A DNA stretch of 64,000 bases, taken from assembly GCA_948474755.1 (NCBI GenBank), contig CAOLHI010000247.1, positions 434,001 to 498,000 on the forward strand. The letters are read 5' to 3'. The notes beneath the pieces are model-generated. The model was not told the DNA's origin, did not search any database, and worked only from the letters and a program-made list of their open reading frames with translations. This document shows positions 10,081-20,300 of this stretch, piece by piece (the first letter of the stretch is position 1; each line of letters starts with the position of its first letter). The position numbers were made by a program, and so were the translations under genes. This stretch comes from Ctenosaura bakeri. Its lineage: Eukaryota; Chordata; Lepidosauria; Squamata; Iguanidae.

Positions 10081-10224
10081 GGCCATTTCCGCACTACACT
10101 CTTATAGCGTGATTATTCCACTTTCAACATCTTATGGAATCCCGGGGTTTGCAGTTTAGGGAGGGGTCAGCTGGATGTTGAAAGTGGAATAATCACGCTA
10201 TAAGAGTGCAGTGTGCAAATGGCC
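10081..10224. mobile_element. palindromic MITE, right arm internally deleted
   Basis: The ends ggccatttccgcac and gtgcaaatggcc are kept, with TTG on both flanks. The right arm lacks its inner 36 bp or so. The remaining arms match each other at positions that differ from other copies, for example cttatagcgtgattatt and its complement. Confidence 0.8.
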
Positions 10225-11387
10225 TTGATCATATCATCTATCTCTTGTAATCTTCCTGTGTTTTCCTACAGCCTTCCATCTTTTTTTCCTCTCTTGCCCT
10301 TATAAATCCAGATGGGAAAGTCAAAAGTCTGCAGAATGTTTTTGTTTTACTGGTAGGTGGGGAAAGTGTGCTCCCCAGCTTATTTGTCTGCAGCTCCCTA
10401 AGAGTTTTCCACACCTCTGCATGAACAAACAAAGGTTGCTGAAAATATCACCTCTGAGTGGTTTGCCACCAAAAATTGGCAGTTAGCTGGGGGGGGGGCT
10501 TTCTTAAGGTAAGAGCAGTGTGTGCACCGTCAAACAGTCCCTCTCCCAGCAAAAGTGTGCTGAAGAGTTCCCACCCCTCCACACACTTGGCTAAGCTACA
10601 GTTTTGTTTTCACATACCTTGAATATCTTATTGAAGTCAATTGGGATTACTTCCAAGGAGACATATATAGGATTCCCCTGTTTGACAAACACTGTATGTG
10701 AAACTATTTCATTTGAAATATTTAAATCCCTATTTTGCAAATGTTAGACTCTCCTACAACTTAATAATGTATGTAAACAGTGTAGCACTGCTGTAGAAAT
10801 CTATATCTGTGAAACTGTACTTCACTAATAAAGAATGAGATATTAGTTGCTTTAAGTAAATCAGCTCTCAAACACAGTGCTATCAGGTGGGCAAAAAAAC
10901 AATATAATCTACATACTACTTGGAATAGGAAAATAATGATAATGTACTAAATTGCAGGAAACCATTTGAGCACACTACCTCCACTGAACGTGCAAGGTAA
11001 AGAGAATAATTCTGGAATATGTATGGCCATACAGCATAAACTAGAATGCATTTCTTTTTTCATACAGAAGAAGATCTATCCTTGAAAAAGCATACAAATT
11101 TGTTTTTGTTTCTACGTTTTTTAAAAGGAGCTGCTGAATCCCTGCATGGTGATACTGTATATTTTTCTCATGCTTGTGTGAGAAGTTGTCATTTTTACCA
11201 CCAAAAGGTGGTGTGAAAAAGTAGGCAGGAAGCCCTGTCTGGAAGTGTTAGTCTAGCATTTAGCTAGGCATGTGACTGCTGTTCTAGTCTTGAATTGAAG
11301 GAAGTAAGCAATTGTTTAAGAAAGCAAGAGTTGCAGACAGCCTTCATTTCCTTGATTCAAACCTTCCATATGTGGGGCAAGCATGGG
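10225..11387. other. no feature recognised
   Basis: AT-rich sequence without recognisable ends, splice-supported frames or RNA genes. Confidence 0.35.
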
Positions 11388-11470
11388 AAAAGTACTTAGG
11401 AATCACTGTAAAAATGCAATTCAAAGACAAAAGTACTTAGGAATCATTGTAAAAAAAAAATTCAGAGACA
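11388..11470. repeat. two-copy tandem duplication, about 41-bp unit
   Basis: The unit aaaagtacttaggaatca and following tgtaaaa...ttcaaagac occurs twice in direct succession, the second time with an expanded A run. The length and adjacency point to a recent local slippage duplication. Confidence 0.75.
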
Positions 11471-11496
11471 TAACTGTGTTAGGCTGGATCAGTATG

Positions 11497-11661
11497 CAAA
11501 GGGATCTTGTCACACCTTTGAGACTGAGAAGAAGAAATTGGTAGCATAAGCAGTCATAGACTTAAGTCTACATCTAATAAAGTTAAATTAAGTCTATGAA
11601 AGTTTATGCTACCAACATCTTTCTTTCAGTTAGCCTCAGAGGTGCTACAAGATCCCTTTGT
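11497..11661. mobile_element. palindromic MITE, second family
   Basis: The ends are caaagggatcttgt and acaagatccctttg. Inside, ggtagcataag pairs with tttatgctacc and cttaagtctac pairs with taagtctatg. Imperfect 80-bp arms. The terminal sequence differs from the ggccatttcc family. Confidence 0.75.
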
Positions 11662-11824
11662 AAAAATGTAAGTAAAACAGATAGAATTAGGGATTTCTTG
11701 GTGAATGTGGAAATGCAGGAGGTGAAGAAGATGAAGTACATACTCAGTGTACTATGGGTTGGTTTGTTACATGCTTTCCAATATTTGTGGATTACAGCAA
11801 ACCTCTTGAAGGCTTCTTCCAACT

Positions 11825-11972
11825 TGTTGTTGTTGCATGCTTTCATGTTGTTTCCAACTTACAGCAACTCTAAGGTAAACCTATCATGGAGGTTTTCTAA
11901 GGTTGAGTGTGTGTGATGTGCCCAAGGTCACTCAGTGGGTTTCCATGGCAAGCGTTCAATTTCCTGCCCAGT
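11825..11972 (-). mobile_element. tRNA-derived SINE, head truncated
   Basis: Reverse copy starting with the gttgttgttg tail. The core tgcccaaggtcactcagtggg is present. The tRNA-like head beyond the B-box region is missing. Confidence 0.7.
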
Positions 11973-12071
11973 TAACAACAACAGTGAAACGATCAGGTCA
12001 TATAAGTTTTGCATAAGTAATCAAAAACTTTCAGAACCTTCTAGACAACAGTTGTAGGCTTCTTCCAACCT

Positions 12072-12265
12072 GTTGTTGTGTGTGCCTTCAAGTCATTTAC
12101 AACTTACAGTGACCCTAAGGTGAATCTATCACAGAATTTTCTGGGATTGAGAGTGTGTGCTATCCCCAAGATCACCCAGCGGGTTTCCATGGCCAAGTGA
12201 GGAATTGAACCATGGTTTCCAGGTTGTAATCTAATGCTCAAATCACTACACCAGGTTGGCTCTCT
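12072..12265 (-). mobile_element. tRNA-derived SINE, full length
   Basis: Reverse copy from gttgttgtgtgtgcc to aaatcactacaccaggttgg. Both tail and tRNA-like head are present. Confidence 0.75.
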
Positions 12266-13250
12266 GTGGGTGAGTGTAGGTATATATAATTTACTAAGGA
12301 TATGTGTTTTGGAAACTCAGTGTTGGGGGCGTGTGCATTACACAAAGAAGGTTCCTAGTTCACACCTGGTGTCTCCAACCAGGACTAGAAAACTAAGGAA
12401 ATCAGCCAATTGTAGGAATATTAAGCTAAATGGGCCATGTAATGAGTTGTGTTTGTGGAAGGTTGACATGGAATGTTTAGTAATTGGGCTTATCAGTTAA
12501 TATACTACTTGTATATGTGCTAGCTTGTCTTAAAAGCCACATATAACTGTTTCCCAACTTCATTGTACTTTGCTTGAGTTTCATGTATGCTGTAAGAAGT
12601 TCTTAAGTACCACTATAAACAGAGAGGCAGCTATGTGAGATAAAGTCCTGATAAGGATGTCTCTTCCTCTGAGCAGGAATCTCCCTCCTCTCCCAGTCTG
12701 CCTGGGGAAGAGGAGTTGGGGACTCCTGTCATCTTGAAACTGCTAAAAATCTAATACTGCCAGAACATATAATCTCTACCTGGGAGGCATTTGCTTTGCC
12801 ACATTCTTGAAAAGGGAAGGTGCTGGCACCTTGCTTAAGAACCATGTTATTGTCCTAACAGCGCAGACCTGGGGACCAACTGCACTTGAAGCTGTGTCAA
12901 AATTTTGACTAAAGAGAAATAAGAACACTTTTCTTTGCTAATATTTCGCTAATGTTATTGCATCTTTTTTATCTATTAGTTATCAATAAAACTATACCTT
13001 GAATTCTCAGTGGCTTAGTTTTACTTCACTGTACTCTTTGAACCTAAACAGAGCAGGACCTGAGTGGATCAGGCCTTCCAGAACAATACAAACCACTGCT
13101 CTATTATAAGGCAGCTTCTTATGTATTTTTTCCCCTTCTTAGTCCAACTCAAGCAATATTAACGCAGCTGGTAGACTTTAAACCAAAATGTCACTTCATT
13201 TTCTGAATACTCATAATGTGATTTCCCTGATGGACTGAAAACAAAGGGTA
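12266..13250. other. no feature recognised
   Basis: No gene or repeat terminus recognised. A poly(A)-signal-like aataaaac occurs near 12985 on the plus strand without any supporting coding exon. Confidence 0.35.
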
Positions 13251-13721
13251 CCATTAGCCCCCCTCATTTGTGGGTTTAACTTTCACAATTTGATTATTTG
13301 CAAGTTTCTCCAACTCCTGCCCCCAACCTCAAGCACTTCTTTTCTTGGAGAACCTTCTCTCTCAGCAGCACCAATCAGGCCATGCAGCCCTTTAAAAACT
13401 TGCCTCTGGTCCTCCTCCTCCTCCTCCATCAGCAGGTGCTTGGCCAGCTAAGCATGGCTTGCAGCCTGATTTCTCAGCACTACAAGCCCTCTTCCAGTAC
13501 CCTACACATACCCAAGTAAATAGTTGGATGAGAGAGGAAGTATAGGGCCATCATGCCAACCCACCTACTTTCCCTGACCTGGTTTGGACCCTGGGTACCT
13601 GCTCTCCTTACCATGAATCAGCCCCTTTCCCACAGACACATGTACACATCTTGATATTTGCGGGTTTTCCACATGTGGAGGTCCTGCATCCCTAACCTTA
13701 GTTAATATGGAGGGCTGACTG
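13251..13721 (+). mobile_element. Tigger-like MITE, complete
   Basis: Starts ccattagcccccctcat after TA (13249-13250) and ends atatggagggctgactg before TA (13722-13723). Both ends form an imperfect terminal inverted repeat. The interior (tcaggccatgcagcc, cctgacctggtttggaccc) matches the elements at 9040 and 39544. Confidence 0.8.
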
Positions 13722-14474
13722 TATTATCAAGCAGTTAGAAGAAAAAGCGTAATAATAAATTATCTGACCAGGAGATTGGGGGTTTGTTGTGATATTTGTA
13801 GTTCACTAGCAACACAATTTTACTTTTTGTAATAGCAATCCTAACAGGCAAGAAATGGAAGTCCCACTATTGATGATGCATGCTGCTTGGTACTTTCTTC
13901 CCTATTTGGTTGTCATCCATCTCCCTCTATCCTGTCCCTACCGCCACTTTATTACTTATAGAGAAATGAGGAAGTGGCCATGCTCAGAATAAAGAAAATA
14001 GAAATTAACAATCAGACTAGATGGAAAGGAAGAAAAACATGGTGGAGTACCATGGGATAGAAAACATTATCCCCATTCTTTCTCCCAAGAATACCTTCAT
14101 TTCTCCCTAAGCAGGAAGTTGGAGTGGGGAGAGCGTGATCATTTGCTAGTTCTCCCAGACTCCCTCTCCTTGTTTGGAGTTCTGAGCAGTTGTTTGCACA
14201 ATGAAATCTTGTTCTAGATAAATAGTAAAGCTATGGTTGTAATCTGTTTTTGTATTTGCATACAGATAAAACAGTGAGCACAACTTTACAACCAAAACCC
14301 CAATTTTCTGATTTTCAGGTTTAAATGAAAGAAGACACTAGTACTCCAGTGGTGACACTGGTTTGAAAACACAGGAGTGTTTTTATTCATAGAACAACCA
14401 AACCATTACATACTGATCAGAGTGGAGACCATTCCAGTTCATTTACTCAGTTCTCTCTTGTATATCAGCCTAGA

Positions 14475-14672
14475 GGTTGTTGTCCCTTAAATTGTTTCCA
14501 ATTTACAGTGACCCTAAGGTGAACCTATCATGGCGTTTTTTGGAGCTGAGAGTGTGTGATAGAATCATAGAATCGTGATGTGCCCCCGCGGTTTCCATGA
14601 CTGAGCGGGAAATGGAATCCTGGTCTCTGGGATTGTAATCAAACATTCAAACCACTATACTACCCTGACTCC
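14475..14672 (-). mobile_element. tRNA-derived SINE
   Basis: Reverse copy from ggttgttgtccc to accactatactaccctgac. It contains a small insertion near agaatcatagaatcg. Confidence 0.7.
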
Positions 14673-17011
14673 CCAGTCCAGAGGTATAATTTAAATAAAG
14701 AATCTCTCCTGCTGCAGTTTATATTGCCATTTCTTGATCTCAGTTCCCATCCAGTTCACCCAGAAATCACCAGCCTTTAATTGCCAAATCAGTAAGCTGA
14801 ACAGTAAATGATAATCCTGTTTGTTTTGCATTTAGGTAAGACTTGGAATTTGCAGGCTTATTCACTTGATATAGGGCCATTATTTGCTTTACCTAATCTT
14901 CCCTTCAAATTGCTATGTTTCATAGTTGGGGAGAGAAATGCTTTGAAGCAGGGGAGAAGGCAACCTTGTTTTCCAGCACTGGGAAAACAGACTGTACATC
15001 TCATTTGTTGTCCTACTGGGAGCCCTGACATTTTATTTAAACAATGAATGTGAAATTGACAAGGTTATATATATATTTACCTTCACTTTTCCAAAATATT
15101 TTCCAGGTTTGCATTAGCAGAATCTGAAGATACAATCCTACATAGATCTACCAGGTAGTAAGTTCCACTGAAGAACACAATCCAGTTTGCTTGTCAGTAA
15201 ATGTGTATGATTGCACTGTAAGAAAATGAAGTATGGCTACCAACTTTTCACCACTAGCAACTGAATAGGAAAAGGGACAGACTTCTATATGTTTCTTCCC
15301 AAAAATAAAATGGTGGCTTCAGTGCTGGTGAAAACTTATCACCACATCAGAAATACAGGTTAGGGGAAATGTGTGCATGCGTATGCACATGTGCGCACGC
15401 GCACACAACCATCTGGAAAGGTGCCATGGTGCAATGCATCAAACACACAGAAGAGGTTCTATTTTTAGAGCCAAATACTTGACTGAACGATGAAAATGGC
15501 CAACTGATAGTCAAAACACAACTATAGTCTTAAGACTAAAGAGAAACTCGTATAAAGAAGGGTTTCTATTTACAAAGTTGCTGTAGATTCCTTACTATAG
15601 TGAAATAGGTAAAAATAACTTTGATTCTACCAAACACAGACTGAAAAGATTACTAGGAGTGATAAATATCTCATACAGAGGAAAGACATTGTGCAGTCAA
15701 TGTGCAGAACTCCTATGCATACGGTGCAGCCAAAAATACACAGTGAATTCAGAGTCAAGGATGCTGCCTTTCTGACGCAAAGTTATTCAGACAGAAGCTA
15801 GCCTTGAATACTCATCTTTATGTAGTATGGTCAGGTTCCAAGGCAGCCTCTAAATCAGTCAGAGGAGCGTGGCTGTCATGAGTGATTCTGGTGGTTGCAG
15901 CAGGTGGGAGGATGTATGTTGGATTGCTTGCATCAAACTCAATTAGCCTCTACTGTTTTGGAAGTTGCAACTAGGGCACTTTGCATTCTGGGCTGTATGG
16001 AGGCCTTCCACAGGCAGCACTCACCAGCGTGGGCTGCAGACAAGACATGGATATACTGATAGTCATCCCAACAACACTTAACATTCTTAAATCAACCTCT
16101 CCCTCCAAATGATGGGCATCTTATATTTCCAGCATCTTTTCTCAGTTTCCATGGCGTTACCCTCTCCTCTTTCCATCTCCAGAAGTACTTGAACCACAGC
16201 AAAATGAAGAACTTTGACACTGTATCAGGTCAGATGACTTTCAGAAACACGGAAAGGATAAGGAAGGACATCTCTACTTGACATTTTGTACCAGCAAGTA
16301 CAGACTTTTCTGCATCAGACTACAACCTGGAAAAGTTAATGTTTTGGTCTATAGTTCTCATGATCTCCCAATCACTAGCCAGCTTGGAAGCTAGAGAATT
16401 CTGAGAGTTGTTATTTAAAAAAAGGGTAACTTTTTAAAGAGTTCTACATCAAACCATACATGATCACCCTCTGAACTGAATGCTGACTGTCTTGTCATCA
16501 TGCTCCCCACTTTCTGTCTTGTGCTCTTGGACTAGTAGCTAACCAGCCTCCACAAGCATCTTGCATATTTACCCATCAATTTTTGTTTTGGAGTGGTTGT
16601 TTTTATTTTTAAAAGAACAACAACTAGTTAGTCTTTTTACACATAAAACTGTGTTTTGCTAATAGACTGAGTTCACTACTAAAATTGCATCAGCCTGTCA
16701 GCTATCTAAACCTGCAGATCCTTATGCTCACTTACATGGGAGATAACACATGGATAACCTCAAGCTATGCAAATAAAAGGTACTGAGATGATATTTTAGT
16801 CCTGAGAATGGAGAAGCACCTGGGAAAGCCATTGACTGATCAGATGATTCTCGTGATCAAGGATGGGAAACCAGAGACTGTAAGCCAAAAAATGGGAAGG
16901 AGATGTTACAGTGAGATCGCTAGATAGAAGCATGTAGAAAATGAAGTGAATAGGTACTCAGGACACCTGGTGGAGGATATGAAGAATTGGGCCTTGATTC
17001 CAAATAGGTCC
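14673..17011 (-). other. downstream region and probable 3' UTR of the LRR/TEMP-like gene
   Basis: No transposon termini are visible between about 15.05 kb and the stop codon at 17,012. The minus strand carries AATAAA (TTTATT) near 16,600, giving a possible 3' UTR of about 0.4 kb, and again farther out. An alternating purine-pyrimidine tract, Z-DNA-prone, lies at about 15,371-15,405. Exact transcript end unknown. Confidence 0.4.
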
Positions 17012-17388
17012 TCAAAGTTTGAAATGTGGTTCCTGTTCCTCCTCTTCCACTTCTACTTCTTCCTCCTCTTCCTCTTCTCGCAGGTCTCTGTTGGGCTCGA
17101 TGTAGTTGTCCTCAATGAAACCATCATCGTCATCAGCATGATAGCCATCTGCTCCTGGCTGACTCCTCCCATAGGGCACTCTCATGTCAGTTTCCTCTGC
17201 ATGGCTGCTTCCAACAGAGCGGGAATCTGGAAGTCGTTGATGCTGGTAACTGGCCCGGTTCCTCTGGCGCAATTTGCATTTGGCCACCAGTGCAATCAGG
17301 ATGGAGATGCCAACAGCCAGAAGCACAAAACCAGCAAAGTATGGCCAGCTCTTCCCAGTTTTCTCAAGAGGAGGCATGCTAGTAGATA
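17012..17388 (-). CDS. C1orf210: exon 4: membrane segment, cytoplasmic tail and stop
   Basis: The acceptor is a long pyrimidine tract, ttcttttccag|TATCTACT, at 17389/17388. The exon enters in phase 1 (first codon completed by TA). It holds nearly everything that mammalian TEMP retains. An internal ATG (17375-17377) lies eight residues upstream of the membrane segment boundary and could start a short TEMP-like isoform. Confidence 0.85.
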
Positions 17389-20300
17389 CTGGAAAAGAAA
17401 GAAGAGAAAGATTGGTAGAAGTCCATGAATGTTACTGTGCCACTGCTCTCCCAGAAGAAAGATCTTAACAGCATAATTCTACACAGGCAATGCCTGGGGA
17501 ATAATCCCACTGAATTTAGTACAGTTTTTATTCCAAGTAAATGTGCATTAAGAGTCAGCATGGCATAGTTGTTTGAGCAATGAGCTATAACCCTGGAGAC
17601 CAGAGTTCGATTCCCATTCAGCCATGGAAAGCCACTGGGTGACCTTGGGCATATCATACACTCTCAGCCCAAGAAAACTCAGTAATAGGTTCACCTTAAG
17701 GTCACCATAATTTGGAAATGACCTGAAGGCACACGACAACAACAAATGTGCATTAGATTGCATACCATGACTGTGTGAAGAATACAAATACATAATCTCA
17801 CAGTGTGGCTGACTTCCTCTGTAAGGAAAATGAACAAACATCAAAGCTTATCACTGGAGCAAAGGCAAATGGTACCCATTATTGTGAAGTGGCCAGCAAA
17901 ATGAAAACTGACCCACATATTGAAGTTGTTCTAGACCATAAACCTTTTAAATCTTCAGTATCTCATGAGTCATCTCCAAAGTCTAATCCAGGGGGATCTG
18001 CACATATGGGTAAGGGATGTTTAAACTTTAAACCTACCACACACAACTCCCTCCTCCCAAATTTGTCCTCATCCTGTGTTGAGGAAAAAGAAGAAGGAAC
18101 CCTTAACTGGCATTTTATGAATTTCTTTCCCCTTCCCCCTTTTTTAAACTCCAGCAAGGAAAGGGAGAATTTAGGAAGAAAAAAGAGGGCATGATGTGCA
18201 AGTTTTAAATTTCCACTACCCACACATTCTGAGTCAGGCCCATGTGCATTTACTCTGGAGTAAGAAAGAAACTCAAATTCAGTAGCATGTTACATATTTA
18301 GCATATCTTATGGTTTAGCTAAGAGAGTCAGTGTGGTGGTTTGACTGTTGGAGTATGACCCTGGAGATAAGGATTCGATTCCCCCCTCACCCATGAAAAC
18401 CCACTGGGTGACCTTGGGTATGTCACACACTCTCAGCCCCAAAAAACTCCATGATAAGTTTGCCTTAGGGGCACCGTAAGTGGGAAAGGATGTTGAAGGC
18501 ACATAATACTACCACCACCAACAACAGTAGTTTAGCTCTGAGCTACACTGGGACTGTTCTCAGAGAGAAATGGGAGAAAACATAAGGGCCATTTCCATGC
18601 TAGACTGTTATAGTGCTATGATTCCACTTGCAACATCCCATGGAATCCTGGGGTTTGCAGTTTCAGGAGGGGCTGGCCAACCCCTCCTGAAACTGCAAAC
18701 CCTAGGATTCGATAGGATGCTGCAAGTAGAATCATAGCACTATAACAGTCTAGTGCGGAAATGGCCAAAGAGTCACATCAAGCAGGTATGTGAAGTGTAC
18801 AATTGCAACATTAAATATGGCAACCCCTTATTTGAAGAATCTTGGCCTACAATTGGGCCTGACTCTAATCTACCCTGCCTGATTCTTCCTCCCACTATAC
18901 AAGGTTATTTAATCTTAACATAAAAGTACAGTGGTGTAACATGCAGCACCATATGATTGGAAGAAGGTTTACTGAGCATAATCTCTGGATCCAATCCAGC
19001 TAAAGTAAACCTTGAGCAAAACAAAGGAGAATTCTAGTTGGTTTGCTCATGGATTAGGGCACTCTGGCAGTTTTAGGGTGGGACTGGGGGGAGTGTTTAT
19101 TTTTCTCTGTTCATTTGTTCTTTCAGTTTTCAGATCGCTTCACTACCATAAAGGTCCTACGTGGTGATTCTTCCTTGGGGAGGATGATGGTCAGAAAGAT
19201 TATTGTGTCAAGAACATGGAGACCATATCCTGAGGAGGTTTCCTTTTACTCTTGGAAAAGGGAAGGATGTTTTGCAGAGGCTGATAGGATAAAGAAGGGG
19301 ATGAGAACAGAGCAGTAATCGACAATGATGAATGAAAGCCCAGCAGTGAGTTAATTGTTTACCCGTGGAGGATGTTAACTTCCTTGCCCAGTCTCCTCAC
19401 CAGTTTCCTTGCCCTCTTTTTAAGCTGACAGAATCAACTATGTGATCAGCTTTGTTTGTTCCATCTGGGCAGATTTTCAGTACTAAGGGATGGGAGTGGG
19501 GCAAAAAGGAATGACACATGCAAATATACACACAACTTGTAGTCATTTGCTGCAACATTCAGTGGGATTTTGATGCCTGAGGCAAAGGACAAGATGGTAC
19601 ATCTCCCATCACACATATAGAAGCAAGCTGAATGGGAAACTGAATCTGAAATCAACAGTAGAGACAGGACAATGTCCCCCAGTGATCCTGAGAGCAGCAG
19701 GCTAGTCTGAGGGATGCAGGACAGGAATATAATTTTGCCTTCCAAGAGGGGGGAATGGCTAGAAGATTTAGGGGCAATGGTTAGAGGATTGCCACTGCTG
19801 CCTTCCCGCATCTGCCAGCTGAGGCAGGTGCCTCACTATGTTTATTGGCAAGGCCAGTCCTGAATGAAGGTAGGAGCAAGTACGATGTGGACATCAACTC
19901 AAACTTCATGCATCTCCAAGTCCTGGAATCATATTGCATGCACTATGAAGCTTCTGGCTTGCCTTGGTATCAACTCTGTAGAAAGAAAGCTTATAACAGC
20001 TGTGATAATGCTGTAACTGTATGTGTCTTCAAGTCATCTTTCAGCTTATGGCAAGGAATACTCAGAGGTGGCTTTGCCAGTTCCTTCCTCTGAAATATAG
20101 CCTACAGCACCTGGTGTTCACTGGTGGTCTCCCATCCAGGTAGTAACCAGGGCTGAATCTGCTTAGCTTCCAAGATCAGACAGGACGTTGTGCCTTTAGT
20201 GTATTTGGGCCCTACAGTGCTGTAACTAGAATAAGCTAATTATCCCATCTGTAAAGTCTGTTCCAGGCAACAGCAGTGGCACCAGGAAGTCCTTCCTGTA

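Noticed and set aside
1..17011. TMEM125, the human neighbour of C1orf210
   Set aside because: No four-helix single-exon frame of about 219 codons is present anywhere in the window; it may lie left of it.
16946..17428. Plus-strand 160-codon frame beginning MNRYSGHLVEDMKNW
   Set aside because: Antisense to the TEMP-like last exon; its Leu/Phe run is the reverse of the Glu codons.
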